NCBI GenBank assembly: GCA_016210825.1
Contig: JACQTM010000090.1
Location: forward strand, 1-5,605
Direction of reading: 5' to 3'
Source of the DNA: Hyphomicrobiales bacterium
GTDB taxonomy: Bacteria; Pseudomonadota; Alphaproteobacteria; Rhizobiales; Xanthobacteraceae
DNA length: 5,605 nt
The first letter of the stretch is position 1. Each line of letters starts with the position of its first letter. Positions 1 to 5,605 of this stretch are shown in pieces. Below the pieces are notes generated by a model. It ran no database searches. It was not told the DNA's origin and saw only the letters and a program-made list of their open reading frames with translations. Made by a program: the position numbers and the translations under genes.

Positions 1-870
1 CCAATGCACTTGGCGGCCGGTCAGCCGTGCCGCGACCATGAGCGCCACATATTCCGGATAAGCGCCGCTCTTCATGCCGAAAGCGCCGCCGACATCCTCG
101 GTCACGACGCGTAGCTTTTCCTTTGGCAAATTCATCGCGCCGACGAGTTGATCGCGCAATGGCCCCGCGCCCTGGCTACAGGCGCGCAAAGTGTAGCGAT
201 CGGTGGCCTTATCATATGTCGCGGTCGCGCCGCGCGGCTCCATTGACGCGACGATCAATCGTTGTTGAGCCACGGATACGCGCGCGACATGCGCCGCCGA
301 CTTGAAAATGGCATCCACGTCGTGCGCATTGGCATCGGGATCCGCAACCATACCGGGCCAATCGAGGCAGAGGTTTCCTGGAATGTCAGGAAAGATCTGC
401 GGCGCGCCGGGCTTTTCCGCTTCGTGCAGGTCAACGACCGGTTGCATCTCCTCAAAGTCAACGGCGACAAGTTCAGCCGCATCGATCGCCGAAAGCTGCG
501 TCGTGGCGACTACCATGGCGATTGGCTCACCGATATGCGTGACACGCTCACCCGCAAGCGCGGGGCGATTGGAAAGGGCCATCTTCGCGCCGCCGCGACC
601 CGGGATTGGCGGATGCCGCGCGATATTGCCGGAGCCTGCCTTTTTCATGTCGTCAGCCGTCAACACGGCGAGAACGCCGGGTGCCTTGCGTGCCTCGTTC
701 GTTTCGATTGATTTGATGCGCGCGAAGGCGTGCGGCGAGCGCATGAAGACCGCATAGGCAATACCATCGCGGGCGATGTCGTCCACGAAACGGCCCTGGC
801 CGCTGACCAGCGCTTCATCTTCAACGCGGCGAAACTTTTCACCGTGGAGCTCGGAGTGTGGTTTGTTCAT
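1..870 (-). CDS. Molybdopterin-binding large subunit of a xanthine dehydrogenase/CoxL-family molybdenum hydroxylase (N-terminal part; runs off the left edge)
   Basis: The 290 visible residues are the N-terminal part of a protein usually about 750-800 aa long; its stop lies outside the window. Enzymes of this family hydroxylate aldehydes, purines or N-heterocycles, or oxidise CO, passing electrons through FAD and 2Fe-2S subunits. The N-terminal a/b hammerhead domain shows RRVEDEALVSGQGRFVDDI (residues 14-32) and RSPHAFARI (44-52). GEPIAMVVA follows at 114-122, MEPRGA at 210-215, and the molybdenum-cofactor glycine loop EDVGGAFGMKSGAYPEY at 258-274. Gln233 in CSQGAG sits where CoxL has its cofactor-contacting Gln, but the usual Pro-His after it is absent. 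The active-site loop that separates CO dehydrogenase (VAYRCSFR) from other members lies outside, so the substrate is unknown. The ATG is 11 bases after the preceding oxidoreductase stop, behind a weak purine-rich site (GAAAG), which suggests cotranscription. No FAD or iron-sulphur subunit gene is visible; they may lie further left. Confidence 0.93.
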   Translation of the reverse strand, partial: MNKPHSELHGEKFRRVEDEALVSGQGRFVDDIARDGIAYAVFMRSPHAFARIKSIETNEARKAPGVLAVLTADDMKKAGSGNIARHPPIPGRGGAKMALSNRPALAGERVTHIGEPIAMVVATTQLSAIDAAELVAVDFEEMQPVVDLHEAEKPGAPQIFPDIPGNLCLDWPGMVADPDANAHDVDAIFKSAAHVARVSVAQQRLIVASMEPRGATATYDKATDRYTLRACSQGAGPLRDQLVGAMNLPKEKLRVVTEDVGGAFGMKSGAYPEYVALMVAARLTGRQVHW

Positions 871-881
871 GCTTTCAACTT

Positions 882-1958
882 TCACCGCGCTGCGGCCGCC
901 ATCGCGGCAACCGCGGATAAAGCCTCATTGGAAAGCGGCAGATCGACCGGCGCATTACGTTCGGCGGAAAGATCGGCGGCGATATAAGTCTCCATCACCC
1001 GTCGCGCACTTTCCGGCGTGACCATTACCGGGCGATCCATAATGCAGGCTTCGAGAAAATGAATCGTCTCCGGCCCCATCTGCCCCGCGAAGACATGATC
1101 CACCTGCTCGCCGGGCATTGTGGACATGGGAAACTGCTGCCCATCCGTGACGGTGTTAAGCCAATTGTCGCGATGCGTGTCGTCGAGAATTAGCGCACCT
1201 TCCGTGCCGGTGATCTCGACCCAGGTGGTGCAATAGTTCGGATAGCTTGGCGGCAGGTTCCAGCCGCCGCCGATGGTCACCACCATTCCGTTGTCCATCG
1301 TCACGATCGACCACATGACATCGTATGAGCCGTTGACGGGTTGCATGTACCCATATGAGCCTTGCGAATAGACGCGCACCGGCTTTGCCGGTTCGAGCAG
1401 CCAGAACACGAAATCAAGATCGTGGGTCGATTCCATCACGACCGGTGAAAGCTTGACGCGGCTCGCAATCTTCTTGCCGAGGCTGCGGCTCAGGTGCCGG
1501 CTGACCATAATCGAAACGACTTTGCCGAGCGTTCCATCGGTGATTTTTTTCTTGGCATAGGCGAATTTCGTGTTGAAGCGTTGCGAATAGCCGATTGTGA
1601 ATTTCAGCCCGCCGCGCTTTGCCAGCGTGATCAATTCGTCGGCTTCCCACAGTTCCAGCGCGATCGGCTTTTCCAGCAGCACATGCTTGCCGGCCTTCAG
1701 GCAATCGCGCGCAATTGGATAGTGGTTTGATTCCGGGGTTGTCGAAATATAGACAACGGCGATGTTCGGATTCTTGATGATGTCTTGATAGTCGAGTGTG
1801 GCGGTCGCAGGCTTCGTTAATTGCTTTACCTCGGCGAGCCGATCGGGCCGGATCTCGCAAATGTGCAGTTTGTCCACCAGCGCAGATTGCGAAAGCGTCT
1901 GCGCGCGGATGCCGCCGCACCATCCGGTGCCAATCACTGCGACCTCAACTTGCTTCAC
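882..1958 (-). CDS. Gfo/Idh/MocA-family NAD(P)-dependent oxidoreductase
   Basis: The 358-aa length is normal for this cytoplasmic family, which oxidises or reduces hydroxyl/carbonyl groups on sugars, inositols, biliverdin or aromatic dihydrodiols and semialdehydes. The N-terminal Rossmann domain opens with EVAVIGTGWCGG (residues 5-16), containing the GxGxxG dinucleotide loop. The family signature EKP is at 96-98 in HVLLEKPIALE. The C-terminal alpha/beta domain contains ESTHDLDFVFWLL (176-188), whose His179 fits the usual catalytic-histidine position, and EITGTEGALIL, the typical sheet segment. The start is GTG at 1958, chosen because the Rossmann strand begins at once and AAGGGA lies 6 bases upstream. 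It is 95 bases downstream of the CoA-transferase beta gene and 11 bases upstream of the molybdenum hydroxylase gene, so it is probably in the same operon. The family is certain; the substrate cannot be assigned. Confidence 0.92.
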   Translation of the reverse strand: MKQVEVAVIGTGWCGGIRAQTLSQSALVDKLHICEIRPDRLAEVKQLTKPATATLDYQDIIKNPNIAVVYISTTPESNHYPIARDCLKAGKHVLLEKPIALELWEADELITLAKRGGLKFTIGYSQRFNTKFAYAKKKITDGTLGKVVSIMVSRHLSRSLGKKIASRVKLSPVVMESTHDLDFVFWLLEPAKPVRVYSQGSYGYMQPVNGSYDVMWSIVTMDNGMVVTIGGGWNLPPSYPNYCTTWVEITGTEGALILDDTHRDNWLNTVTDGQQFPMSTMPGEQVDHVFAGQMGPETIHFLEACIMDRPVMVTPESARRVMETYIAADLSAERNAPVDLPLSNEALSAVAAMAAAAR

Positions 1959-2053
1959 GGATAATCCCTTGGATGCCGGTGCGCGGTTCCGATGGCATTG
2001 CGCGGCCGAAAACAGATCACGCCATGGCGCTTGCTGTAAATGGTCTTTGCATG
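1959..2053 (-). other. 95-bp intercistronic gap with a 10-bp palindrome
   Basis: This is the longest gap inside the minus-strand group. It holds a perfect 10-bp palindrome, CGCCATGGCG (2020-2029), and a weak inverted pair ATGCC/GGCAT (1973-1977 and 1994-1998). I see no T-tract, so it is not an obvious terminator, and no convincing -35/-10 pair. It could be an RNA-structured spacer or a site for internal control of the downstream oxidoreductase and hydroxylase genes. It is also compatible with plain spacer. Confidence 0.35.
1965..1970 (-). promoter_or_regulatory. Ribosome binding site of the GTG-started oxidoreductase
   Basis: Read on the minus strand, AAGGGA is followed by six bases (TTATCC) and then GTG at 1958-1956. 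This supports the GTG as the true start, since no ATG near it gives a complete Rossmann strand. Confidence 0.6.
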
Positions 2054-2818
2054 TCAGGGGCTGCCGGACTGGCGCCGTTTGGCGGGCGATGGGACGCCGA
2101 AAATCCTGCTCGCGAATTGCGGATAGACCTCTGCGAGCTCGTTTGCGACCACGCCGCGCATGAGATGTAGGGAATCGGCGGATGGAAGGGGTGTTATCGG
2201 CACGTCTTTCACCATGTCGAAATCGAAGCCGGTGTTCCCGACAACCTCATCGACCGTGTGGCTGGGATGTACGCTTTGCAAGCGGAAGCGTTTGCGCGCG
2301 GCATCGAACGCAAAAACACAAAGGCTGGTGACGAGCGCCATGGGACCACCGGTGCGATAGACGTTTGGCGGGCTCGTGCCCGGTGCGCTGACGAAATCCA
2401 CCCGTGGTACGAGTGTGCGACGCGAATGTTCGGTGCGAAATAGAATAACCTTCGGTACGACGAAATATAGGTACGCCGAACCAAACGAACCGGGAAACCG
2501 CATGCGCGGTTTAGCGCGATCGCCGACGCTGACGAGATTGATATTGCCCTCGCCGTCGATTTGTCCTCCCGAGAGAAAAAAGACGTCGATCCGGCCCTGG
2601 CCGGCGCAATCGAACAATTCGCGTCCACCGTCGGTGAAAAAATTATGCTTGCGGCTTTGCAGCAGTGACACATAGGGCCGTCCCTTGCCGCGCTCACGCG
2701 CCAGCAATGCGGCGGTCGCCGGAATCGGCGAGGCGTTGCCCACTGCGACATGGCGCACGTCGCCGATCATGTCGGCGATGACACTGGCGAGTAACTCCTC
2801 GTCGCGGAACTCCAACAT
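2054..2818 (-). CDS. CoA-transferase-fold protein, beta subunit (GctB/IpdB-like), lacking the canonical catalytic glutamate
   Basis: The 254-aa length matches beta subunits of two-subunit family I CoA-transferases. Compared by hand with glutaconate CoA-transferase beta as I recall it, matching blocks are GQIDGEGNINLVSVGD (about 86-101), RFPGSFGS, VDFVSAPG, and a C-terminal HPSHTVDEVVGNTGFDFD. In GctB the catalytic Glu54 sits in VESG; here the equivalent is LLQSRK, with Gln54 at that position. The glycine-rich GSGG loop is also altered to GSFG. The segments NVYR, VFAFD and LHLMRGVV recall IpdB, a subunit of the steroid-pathway ring hydrolase IpdAB, which shares the fold but is not a transferase. 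The gene therefore probably encodes half of a heteromeric acyl-CoA enzyme, possibly a hydrolase (inference). It starts 40 bases after the alpha stop, behind GGGTGG. The start is ATG at 2818. Confidence 0.9.
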   Translation of the reverse strand: MLEFRDEELLASVIADMIGDVRHVAVGNASPIPATAALLARERGKGRPYVSLLQSRKHNFFTDGGRELFDCAGQGRIDVFFLSGGQIDGEGNINLVSVGDRAKPRMRFPGSFGSAYLYFVVPKVILFRTEHSRRTLVPRVDFVSAPGTSPPNVYRTGGPMALVTSLCVFAFDAARKRFRLQSVHPSHTVDEVVGNTGFDFDMVKDVPITPLPSADSLHLMRGVVANELAEVYPQFASRIFGVPSPAKRRQSGSP

Positions 2819-2858
2819 ATTTCACCACCCACGCAAGGGGGGAGGGAATTGGTATGAG

Positions 2859-3680
2859 TCAGGCGGCATGCCGGTCATGCACGAATTTATCCAGATAGGT
2901 AGCAAAGCCATCGGTGGTCGCCGCGAGCGTCGCATATTCCGTAAGATGCGCGCCATCGGCGGGATAATGATCCGGCAATGGCAGCGGCCAGGCGCCGCGC
3001 GGCGCGACCGCGACGGCTTCGATATAAAAGCCCGGCAGCGTGCCTGCCGCGAGGACCGGATCGTCAAGTAGATTGCCGTCGTGCAATTTTTCCACGGTTG
3101 CAATGGTCTTCGCCGATGCGTGCGCCATGGTGGCAAGCTCACGCTGCCGTCCGATCCAGACATTTCCGGCGCGATCGGCCATCGGCGCATGGAATAGCGC
3201 AACCTCGGGTTTGATCGCGGGCAGCAGCACGATCGGATCGTTGTCGCCGAAGGGGTTGTCAATCACGCGCCAGTCGTCGCGATATTTCAAAATATCCGAT
3301 CCGATCAGGCCGCGCAGCGGTATGAACGGCATGCCTTTTTCCGCTGCTTGAAATGCCGCATGCAAGGCCGGGCAGGTCGCGTCCTTCACCGTGAGCGCGC
3401 CCGCCGTCACTGCCGCCGTGAAGCGCGGCGCCAGGCCGAATTCACCAAGGCCGACCGCGGACGTCTCGATCGTCGCCACGCAACCCGCGCCGATGAGAAG
3501 ATCGGCTTGCAGACTTGATGTCGGCAGCGCGATCAAATGCAGTTTCTTGATGCCGCGGCGGATGAGCGCGCGTGTCGCCGCCATGGCAACACCCGAATTC
3601 TCCCGCGGCACGGCGAGCACGCAGCCGTCGGTGACGGCAGTGAGTGCGTCTTCGAGCCTTCGCGCCACGACCGGCATCAT
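2859..3680 (-). CDS. CoA-transferase-fold protein, alpha subunit (GctA/IpdA-like)
   Basis: This 273-aa protein is the partner of the beta subunit encoded next to it; together they should form a heteromeric enzyme on acyl-CoA thioesters. Family features include the N-terminal DALTAVTDGCVLAVPRENSG (11-30), an LHLIALPTSS strand and a glycine-rich LLIGAGCV (61-68). MPFIPLRGLIGSDIL (117-131) and DNPFGDNDPIVLLPAI (141-156) follow, and then ALFHAPMADRAGNVWIGR (161-178), the usual C-terminal core. GFYIEAVAVAPRGAWP (217-232) and the ending resemble IpdA. Around residues 100-105 (DATCPA) I do not see the acidic residue that IpdA carries in the corresponding segment; this alignment is tentative. Tandem ATGs lie at 3680 and 3677. 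GAGGA is 3 bases before the first and 6 before the second, so the second may be used. A further in-frame ATG at 3797 would add a basic, low-complexity 39-residue leader across the promoter region and is unlikely. This is the first gene of the leftward operon. Confidence 0.9.
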   Translation of the reverse strand: MMPVVARRLEDALTAVTDGCVLAVPRENSGVAMAATRALIRRGIKKLHLIALPTSSLQADLLIGAGCVATIETSAVGLGEFGLAPRFTAAVTAGALTVKDATCPALHAAFQAAEKGMPFIPLRGLIGSDILKYRDDWRVIDNPFGDNDPIVLLPAIKPEVALFHAPMADRAGNVWIGRQRELATMAHASAKTIATVEKLHDGNLLDDPVLAAGTLPGFYIEAVAVAPRGAWPLPLPDHYPADGAHLTEYATLAATTDGFATYLDKFVHDRHAA

Positions 3681-3683
3681 TAT

Positions 3684-3688
3684 TCCTC
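3684..3688 (-). promoter_or_regulatory. Ribosome binding site of the CoA-transferase alpha gene
   Basis: GAGGA on the minus strand lies 3 and 6 bases upstream of two adjacent ATG codons. It fixes the start at 3680/3677 and argues against the longer reading from 3797. Confidence 0.6.
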
Positions 3689-3714
3689 GATCTAAACGTC
3701 GCGAAAGGTTATGC

Positions 3715-3743
3715 GGCCCATGCCGTGCGTACAAGGCAGGGCC
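3715..3743. repeat. Imperfect inverted repeat near the alpha-gene promoter; possible operator
   Basis: Arms are GGCCC-A-TGCC (3715-3724) and GGCA-GGGCC (3735-3743). Nine base pairs form with one unpaired A at 3720 and a 10-base centre. It overlaps the weak candidate -35 of the minus-strand operon, where a bound regulator could act. Function is inferred. Confidence 0.4.
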
Positions 3744-3786
3744 ACTCCTATGAAACTTGCGGCACGTGCGCCGTGTGCTACGAGAG

Positions 3787-3809
3787 CGCCCGACCAAACC
3801 TTTCGGGCG
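3787..3809. repeat. Perfect 7-bp inverted repeat upstream of the plus-strand dehydrogenase; possible operator
   Basis: CGCCCGA (3787-3793) and TCGGGCG (3803-3809) are exact reverse complements separated by 9 bases. The repeat ends 8 bases before the AAGGAG ribosome site. It could bind a dimeric regulator or form a 5' leader hairpin. There is no direct evidence for either role. Confidence 0.4.
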
Positions 3810-3817
3810 AACCGTTC

Positions 3818-3823
3818 AAGGAG
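3818..3823 (+). promoter_or_regulatory. Ribosome binding site of the HIBADH-family dehydrogenase
   Basis: AAGGAG lies 7 bases before ATG at 3831. This strong site rules out the in-frame ATG at 3711, which would add 40 residues of non-family sequence. Confidence 0.75.
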
Positions 3824-3830
3824 TACCGGC

Positions 3831-4790
3831 ATGTCTAAGACTCAGAAAATCGGCTGGATCGGCATGGGCCGCATGGGCTTTCCCATGGCCGAACGGCTGC
3901 TCAAGGCCGGTTATGACGTGTCTATTTGGAATCGAACACGCGCGAAGGCTGAGCCGCTTGCCAAGATCGGCGGCAAGGTTGTGGACAAGCTCGCCGATCT
4001 TGCCGGCGTTGATGTGGTGTTCTCCATCGTCTCGACCGGTAAGGATCTTAAGGAGGTCTATTTCGGCAAGAACGGCGTGATCGCCGGACGCAACGGCAAG
4101 CTGCCGAAAATCTTCGTCGATTGTTCCACCATCGCCGTCGAGGAATCCGCTGAAATCCGCAAGCGACTGAAGGAACGGGGCGCCGATTTCGTCGCAGCAC
4201 CGGTGAGCGGCAACGCCAAAGTGATCAAGGCGGGACGCCTGTCGTCGGTCGTCTCCGGGCCGGAAGCCGCCTGCAAGATGGTGACGCCGCTGATCGAGGT
4301 GTTCGCGCCGCAAGGCGTATCGTTCGTGGGCGATGGCGAACTCGCGCGCGTCTGCAAGATCGCGCACAATGTCATGCTCGGCGTGGTCATCGAAAATCTC
4401 ATCGAGATCACGTTGCTCGCGAACAAGATGGGCGTACCGCGTCATGCGTTCCTGGCTTTTATGAATAATTCGGTCATGGGTTCGATGTTCACCCGCTACA
4501 AAACGCCGGCGCTGGTCAATCTCGACTGGACGACGACATTCACGCCGGAATTGCTGCGCAAGGATCTCGACCTCGGCCTTGAACTTGGCCGCGAATTCGA
4601 CGTGCCGATGCCGGTGACCGCGGCGACGCGCGAAGTGCTGCAAAGTCATTTCGGAACAGCGATGCTGCAGAAAAATCCGGACGAATATCTGCAAAAGGAC
4701 TTTGCCGCGCTGGCGGAAACCATGGCGCTCGCGTCGGGAATGAAGCTCACGCCGGAAAATAAGAACGTATCGACCGGGCTGGAGAGTTGA
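3831..4790 (+). CDS. 3-hydroxyisobutyrate dehydrogenase-family NAD(P)-dependent oxidoreductase
   Basis: The 319-aa length is typical of cytoplasmic beta-hydroxyacid dehydrogenases, which interconvert a 3-hydroxy acid and its semialdehyde. The Rossmann fold begins IGWIGMGRMGFPMAERLLKAG (7-27), with the GxGxMGxPMA signature, and strand 2 ends in SIWNRT (31-36), where the Asn-Arg is more usual with NADP. FVDCST is at 96-100 or so. The substrate-binding motif, usually DAPVSGG, reads AAPVSGN (122-128). The catalytic lysine is Lys176 in CKIAHN, where the first Asn of the usual KxxNN is His179. The all-helical C-terminal domain includes LLRKDLDLGLELG (241-253). The motif departures suggest a substrate other than 3-hydroxyisobutyrate, such as another hydroxy acid or aldehyde. 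It is transcribed away from the CoA-transferase operon across a shared promoter region, which hints at co-regulation with that pathway. Confidence 0.93.
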   Translation: MSKTQKIGWIGMGRMGFPMAERLLKAGYDVSIWNRTRAKAEPLAKIGGKVVDKLADLAGVDVVFSIVSTGKDLKEVYFGKNGVIAGRNGKLPKIFVDCSTIAVEESAEIRKRLKERGADFVAAPVSGNAKVIKAGRLSSVVSGPEAACKMVTPLIEVFAPQGVSFVGDGELARVCKIAHNVMLGVVIENLIEITLLANKMGVPRHAFLAFMNNSVMGSMFTRYKTPALVNLDWTTTFTPELLRKDLDLGLELGREFDVPMPVTAATREVLQSHFGTAMLQKNPDEYLQKDFAALAETMALASGMKLTPENKNVSTGLES

Positions 4791-4822
4791 GCCATTACCG
4801 CCGCCGTCATGGTAGGATGGCT
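4790..4822 (+). terminator. Stem-loop immediately after the dehydrogenase stop codon
   Basis: AGCCATTACC (4790-4799) pairs with GGTA (4811-4814) and ATGGCT (4817-4822). This gives 10 pairs with a two-base GG bulge and an 11-base loop. It begins on the last base of the stop codon. No run of T follows, so it is not a textbook intrinsic terminator. It may mark the 3' end of the dehydrogenase message, attenuate read-through into the next gene, or protect the transcript. Confidence 0.35.
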
Positions 4823-4837
4823 CACGCGGGGTCGCCA

Positions 4838-5605
4838 ATGATCAGTCTTTCTTCCAGCCGGTTCTTTTTGGCGGCGCGCAAGCCAGTCGTGGGCGCGTGC
4901 CTTGTATTGACGCTTGCCGGCGCCGGCCATGCGCAGTCCATCTCGATTGCGGACATTGCCTCCGGCGTTGTCGGCATCAAGACATTCATCAATCCCGACG
5001 CGCGCACGCTGCAGAATCTCGGCCGCGAACGCGATGGCTCCGGCGTGGTGATTGACGGCAACGGCCTGGTGCTCACGATCGGCTATCTGATGGTCGAGGC
5101 ATATGCCGCTCAGGTGACGACAAGCGACGGCCGCGCCGTGCCGGCTAATATCATCGCCTACGATCATGAGACTGGGTTTGGATTGTTGCAGGCGGTGTCG
5201 CCGCTCAAAATCCAGCCGTTGGTCATCGGCAAGTCGGCTGACGTAAAGACGAATGACCCGGTCATCGTCGTGCCCTCGGGCGGCACGGCACGCGTAGCGC
5301 CGGCGCTGGTCGTGGCCAAGCGCGAATTCGCCGGCTCCTGGGAATATCTGCTGGACGAGGCGCTCTTTACGTCGCCGCCGCACGCGGCCTGGGCGGGCGC
5401 GGCGCTGATCGACCGCCAAGGCAAGCTTGTCGGCATCGGCTCGCTCCAGGTGGGCGACGCCACCGGCAAAGGCGAGGGGTTGCCCGGTAACATGTTTGTG
5501 CCGATCGATCTCCTCGCCCCGATCCTCGCCGATCTCATCGCCGACGGTCGCCCATCGAGCGCGCCGAAGCCGTGGCTTGGGGCGACGACGAGTGAAATCC
5601 ATGGC
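4838..5605 (+). CDS. Exported trypsin-fold (DegP/S1C-like) protein with a lost catalytic triad; pseudoprotease, C-terminus outside the window
   Basis: The 256 visible residues begin with a signal peptide: charged Arg8-Lys15, a hydrophobic stretch ACLVLTLAGAG (20-30) and likely cleavage after GHA (residue 32), so the protein should act in the periplasm. The trypsin-like domain is clear: GSGVVIDGNGLVLT (67-80), a second-barrel LIDRQGKLVGIGSL (190-203), and FVPIDLLAPIL (220-230). PKPWLGATTSEI (243-254) looks like the start of a PDZ domain. The triad is absent: the TNAHV histidine is Tyr83 in TIGYL, the TDLAVL aspartate is Gly113 in TGFGLL, and the GNSGGPL serine is Ala186 in AWAGAAL. It is therefore probably a binding or chaperone-like protein, not an active protease. 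The ATG at 4838 suits the signal peptide; an in-frame ATG at 4817 would add seven residues. It follows the dehydrogenase by 47 bases. A related function is doubtful. Confidence 0.88.
   Translation, partial: MISLSSSRFFLAARKPVVGACLVLTLAGAGHAQSISIADIASGVVGIKTFINPDARTLQNLGRERDGSGVVIDGNGLVLTIGYLMVEAYAAQVTTSDGRAVPANIIAYDHETGFGLLQAVSPLKIQPLVIGKSADVKTNDPVIVVPSGGTARVAPALVVAKREFAGSWEYLLDEALFTSPPHAAWAGAALIDRQGKLVGIGSLQVGDATGKGEGLPGNMFVPIDLLAPILADLIADGRPSSAPKPWLGATTSEIHG

Larger units (their letters stand above)
3681..3830. promoter_or_regulatory. Divergent promoter region between the minus-strand operon and the plus-strand dehydrogenase
   Basis: These 150 bp must hold the promoters for both directions. 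A weak minus-strand candidate is CTTGTA (3735-3730), 16 bases, then CATAAC (3713-3708), which would start transcription shortly before the alpha-subunit ribosome site. No plus-strand promoter stands out. Other structure includes the 8-bp palindrome GCACGTGC (3762-3769), a loosely repeated GCCGTGCGTAC (3722-3732) / GCCGTGTGCTAC (3770-3781), and two inverted repeats listed separately. No regulator gene is in the window, so the binding protein is unknown. Confidence 0.5.

Noticed and set aside
262..757. Two overlapping plus-strand open frames of about 150 codons
   Set aside because: The minus strand here encodes an unmistakable molybdenum hydroxylase subunit with ordered family motifs; the plus-strand products show nothing recognisable.
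2823..2850. Pyrimidine/purine-biased stretch between the alpha and beta CoA-transferase genes, considered as a terminator
   Set aside because: There is no stem-loop with a T-tract, and the 40-base spacing with matching subunit genes on both sides fits translation within one operon.
3681..3797. Upstream in-frame extension of the CoA-transferase alpha gene to an ATG at 3797
   Set aside because: The extra 39 residues are basic and unlike the family, would overlap the promoter region, and GAGGA sits directly before the ATG pair at 3680/3677.
3711..3830. Upstream in-frame ATG for the HIBADH-family gene
   Set aside because: AAGGAG lies 7 bases before the ATG at 3831, and the Rossmann strand starts right after it; the extension matches no family sequence.
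4817..4837. Alternative ATG for the DegP-like gene
   Set aside because: It adds only seven residues before the signal peptide and lies in the stem-loop with a GG-rich stretch too close to serve as a ribosome site. It cannot be fully excluded, since the site before 4838 is also weak.
3816..4838. A 340-codon open frame on the minus strand opposite the HIBADH-family gene
   Set aside because: Its product is rich in His, Arg and Asp with no recognisable domain, while the plus strand has a complete family match with a strong ribosome site. It is a GC-driven antisense shadow.
4646..5602. A 318-codon open frame on the minus strand opposite the DegP-like gene
   Set aside because: The sequence is Arg/His-rich and without a family; it overlaps two well-supported plus-strand genes. 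Antisense shadow.

Overview
The window is GC-rich, tightly packed bacterial DNA. GC-biased third codon positions, long open antisense frames and the protein families present suggest an alphaproteobacterium of the Hyphomicrobiales (Bradyrhizobium/Xanthobacteraceae-like). This is inferred from gene style and recalled family distribution, not from a search. I recognise no RNA gene, insertion sequence, CRISPR array or attachment site.

Six protein genes fill the window in two divergent groups around a 150-bp regulatory gap (3681-3830). The minus-strand group reads leftwards as a likely operon. It starts with the two subunits of a CoA-transferase-fold enzyme (alpha 3680-2859, beta 2818-2054), followed by a Gfo/Idh/MocA NAD(P)-dependent oxidoreductase (1958-882, GTG start). 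Last is the N-terminal 290 residues of a CoxL/xanthine-dehydrogenase-type molybdenum hydroxylase large subunit (870 to beyond base 1). The plus-strand group is a 3-hydroxyisobutyrate-dehydrogenase-family enzyme (3831-4790) and, 47 bases after it, an exported DegP-like trypsin-fold protein (4838 to beyond 5605).

The minus-strand set looks catabolic: a molybdenum hydroxylase could hydroxylate a ring or aldehyde, dehydrogenases could oxidise intermediates, and the CoA-transferase-like pair could act on a CoA thioester. The substrate cannot be read from the sequence. Two points deserve attention. First, the beta subunit seems to lack the catalytic glutamate of true family I CoA-transferases and resembles IpdB of the ring-opening hydrolase IpdAB. 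The pair may therefore be a hydrolase in an undescribed pathway. Second, the DegP-like protein has lost all three catalytic triad residues while keeping the fold and a signal peptide, so it looks like a periplasmic pseudoprotease.

The divergent gap holds two inverted repeats, one near each gene, which are possible operators. A stem-loop directly follows the stop codon of the plus-strand dehydrogenase.
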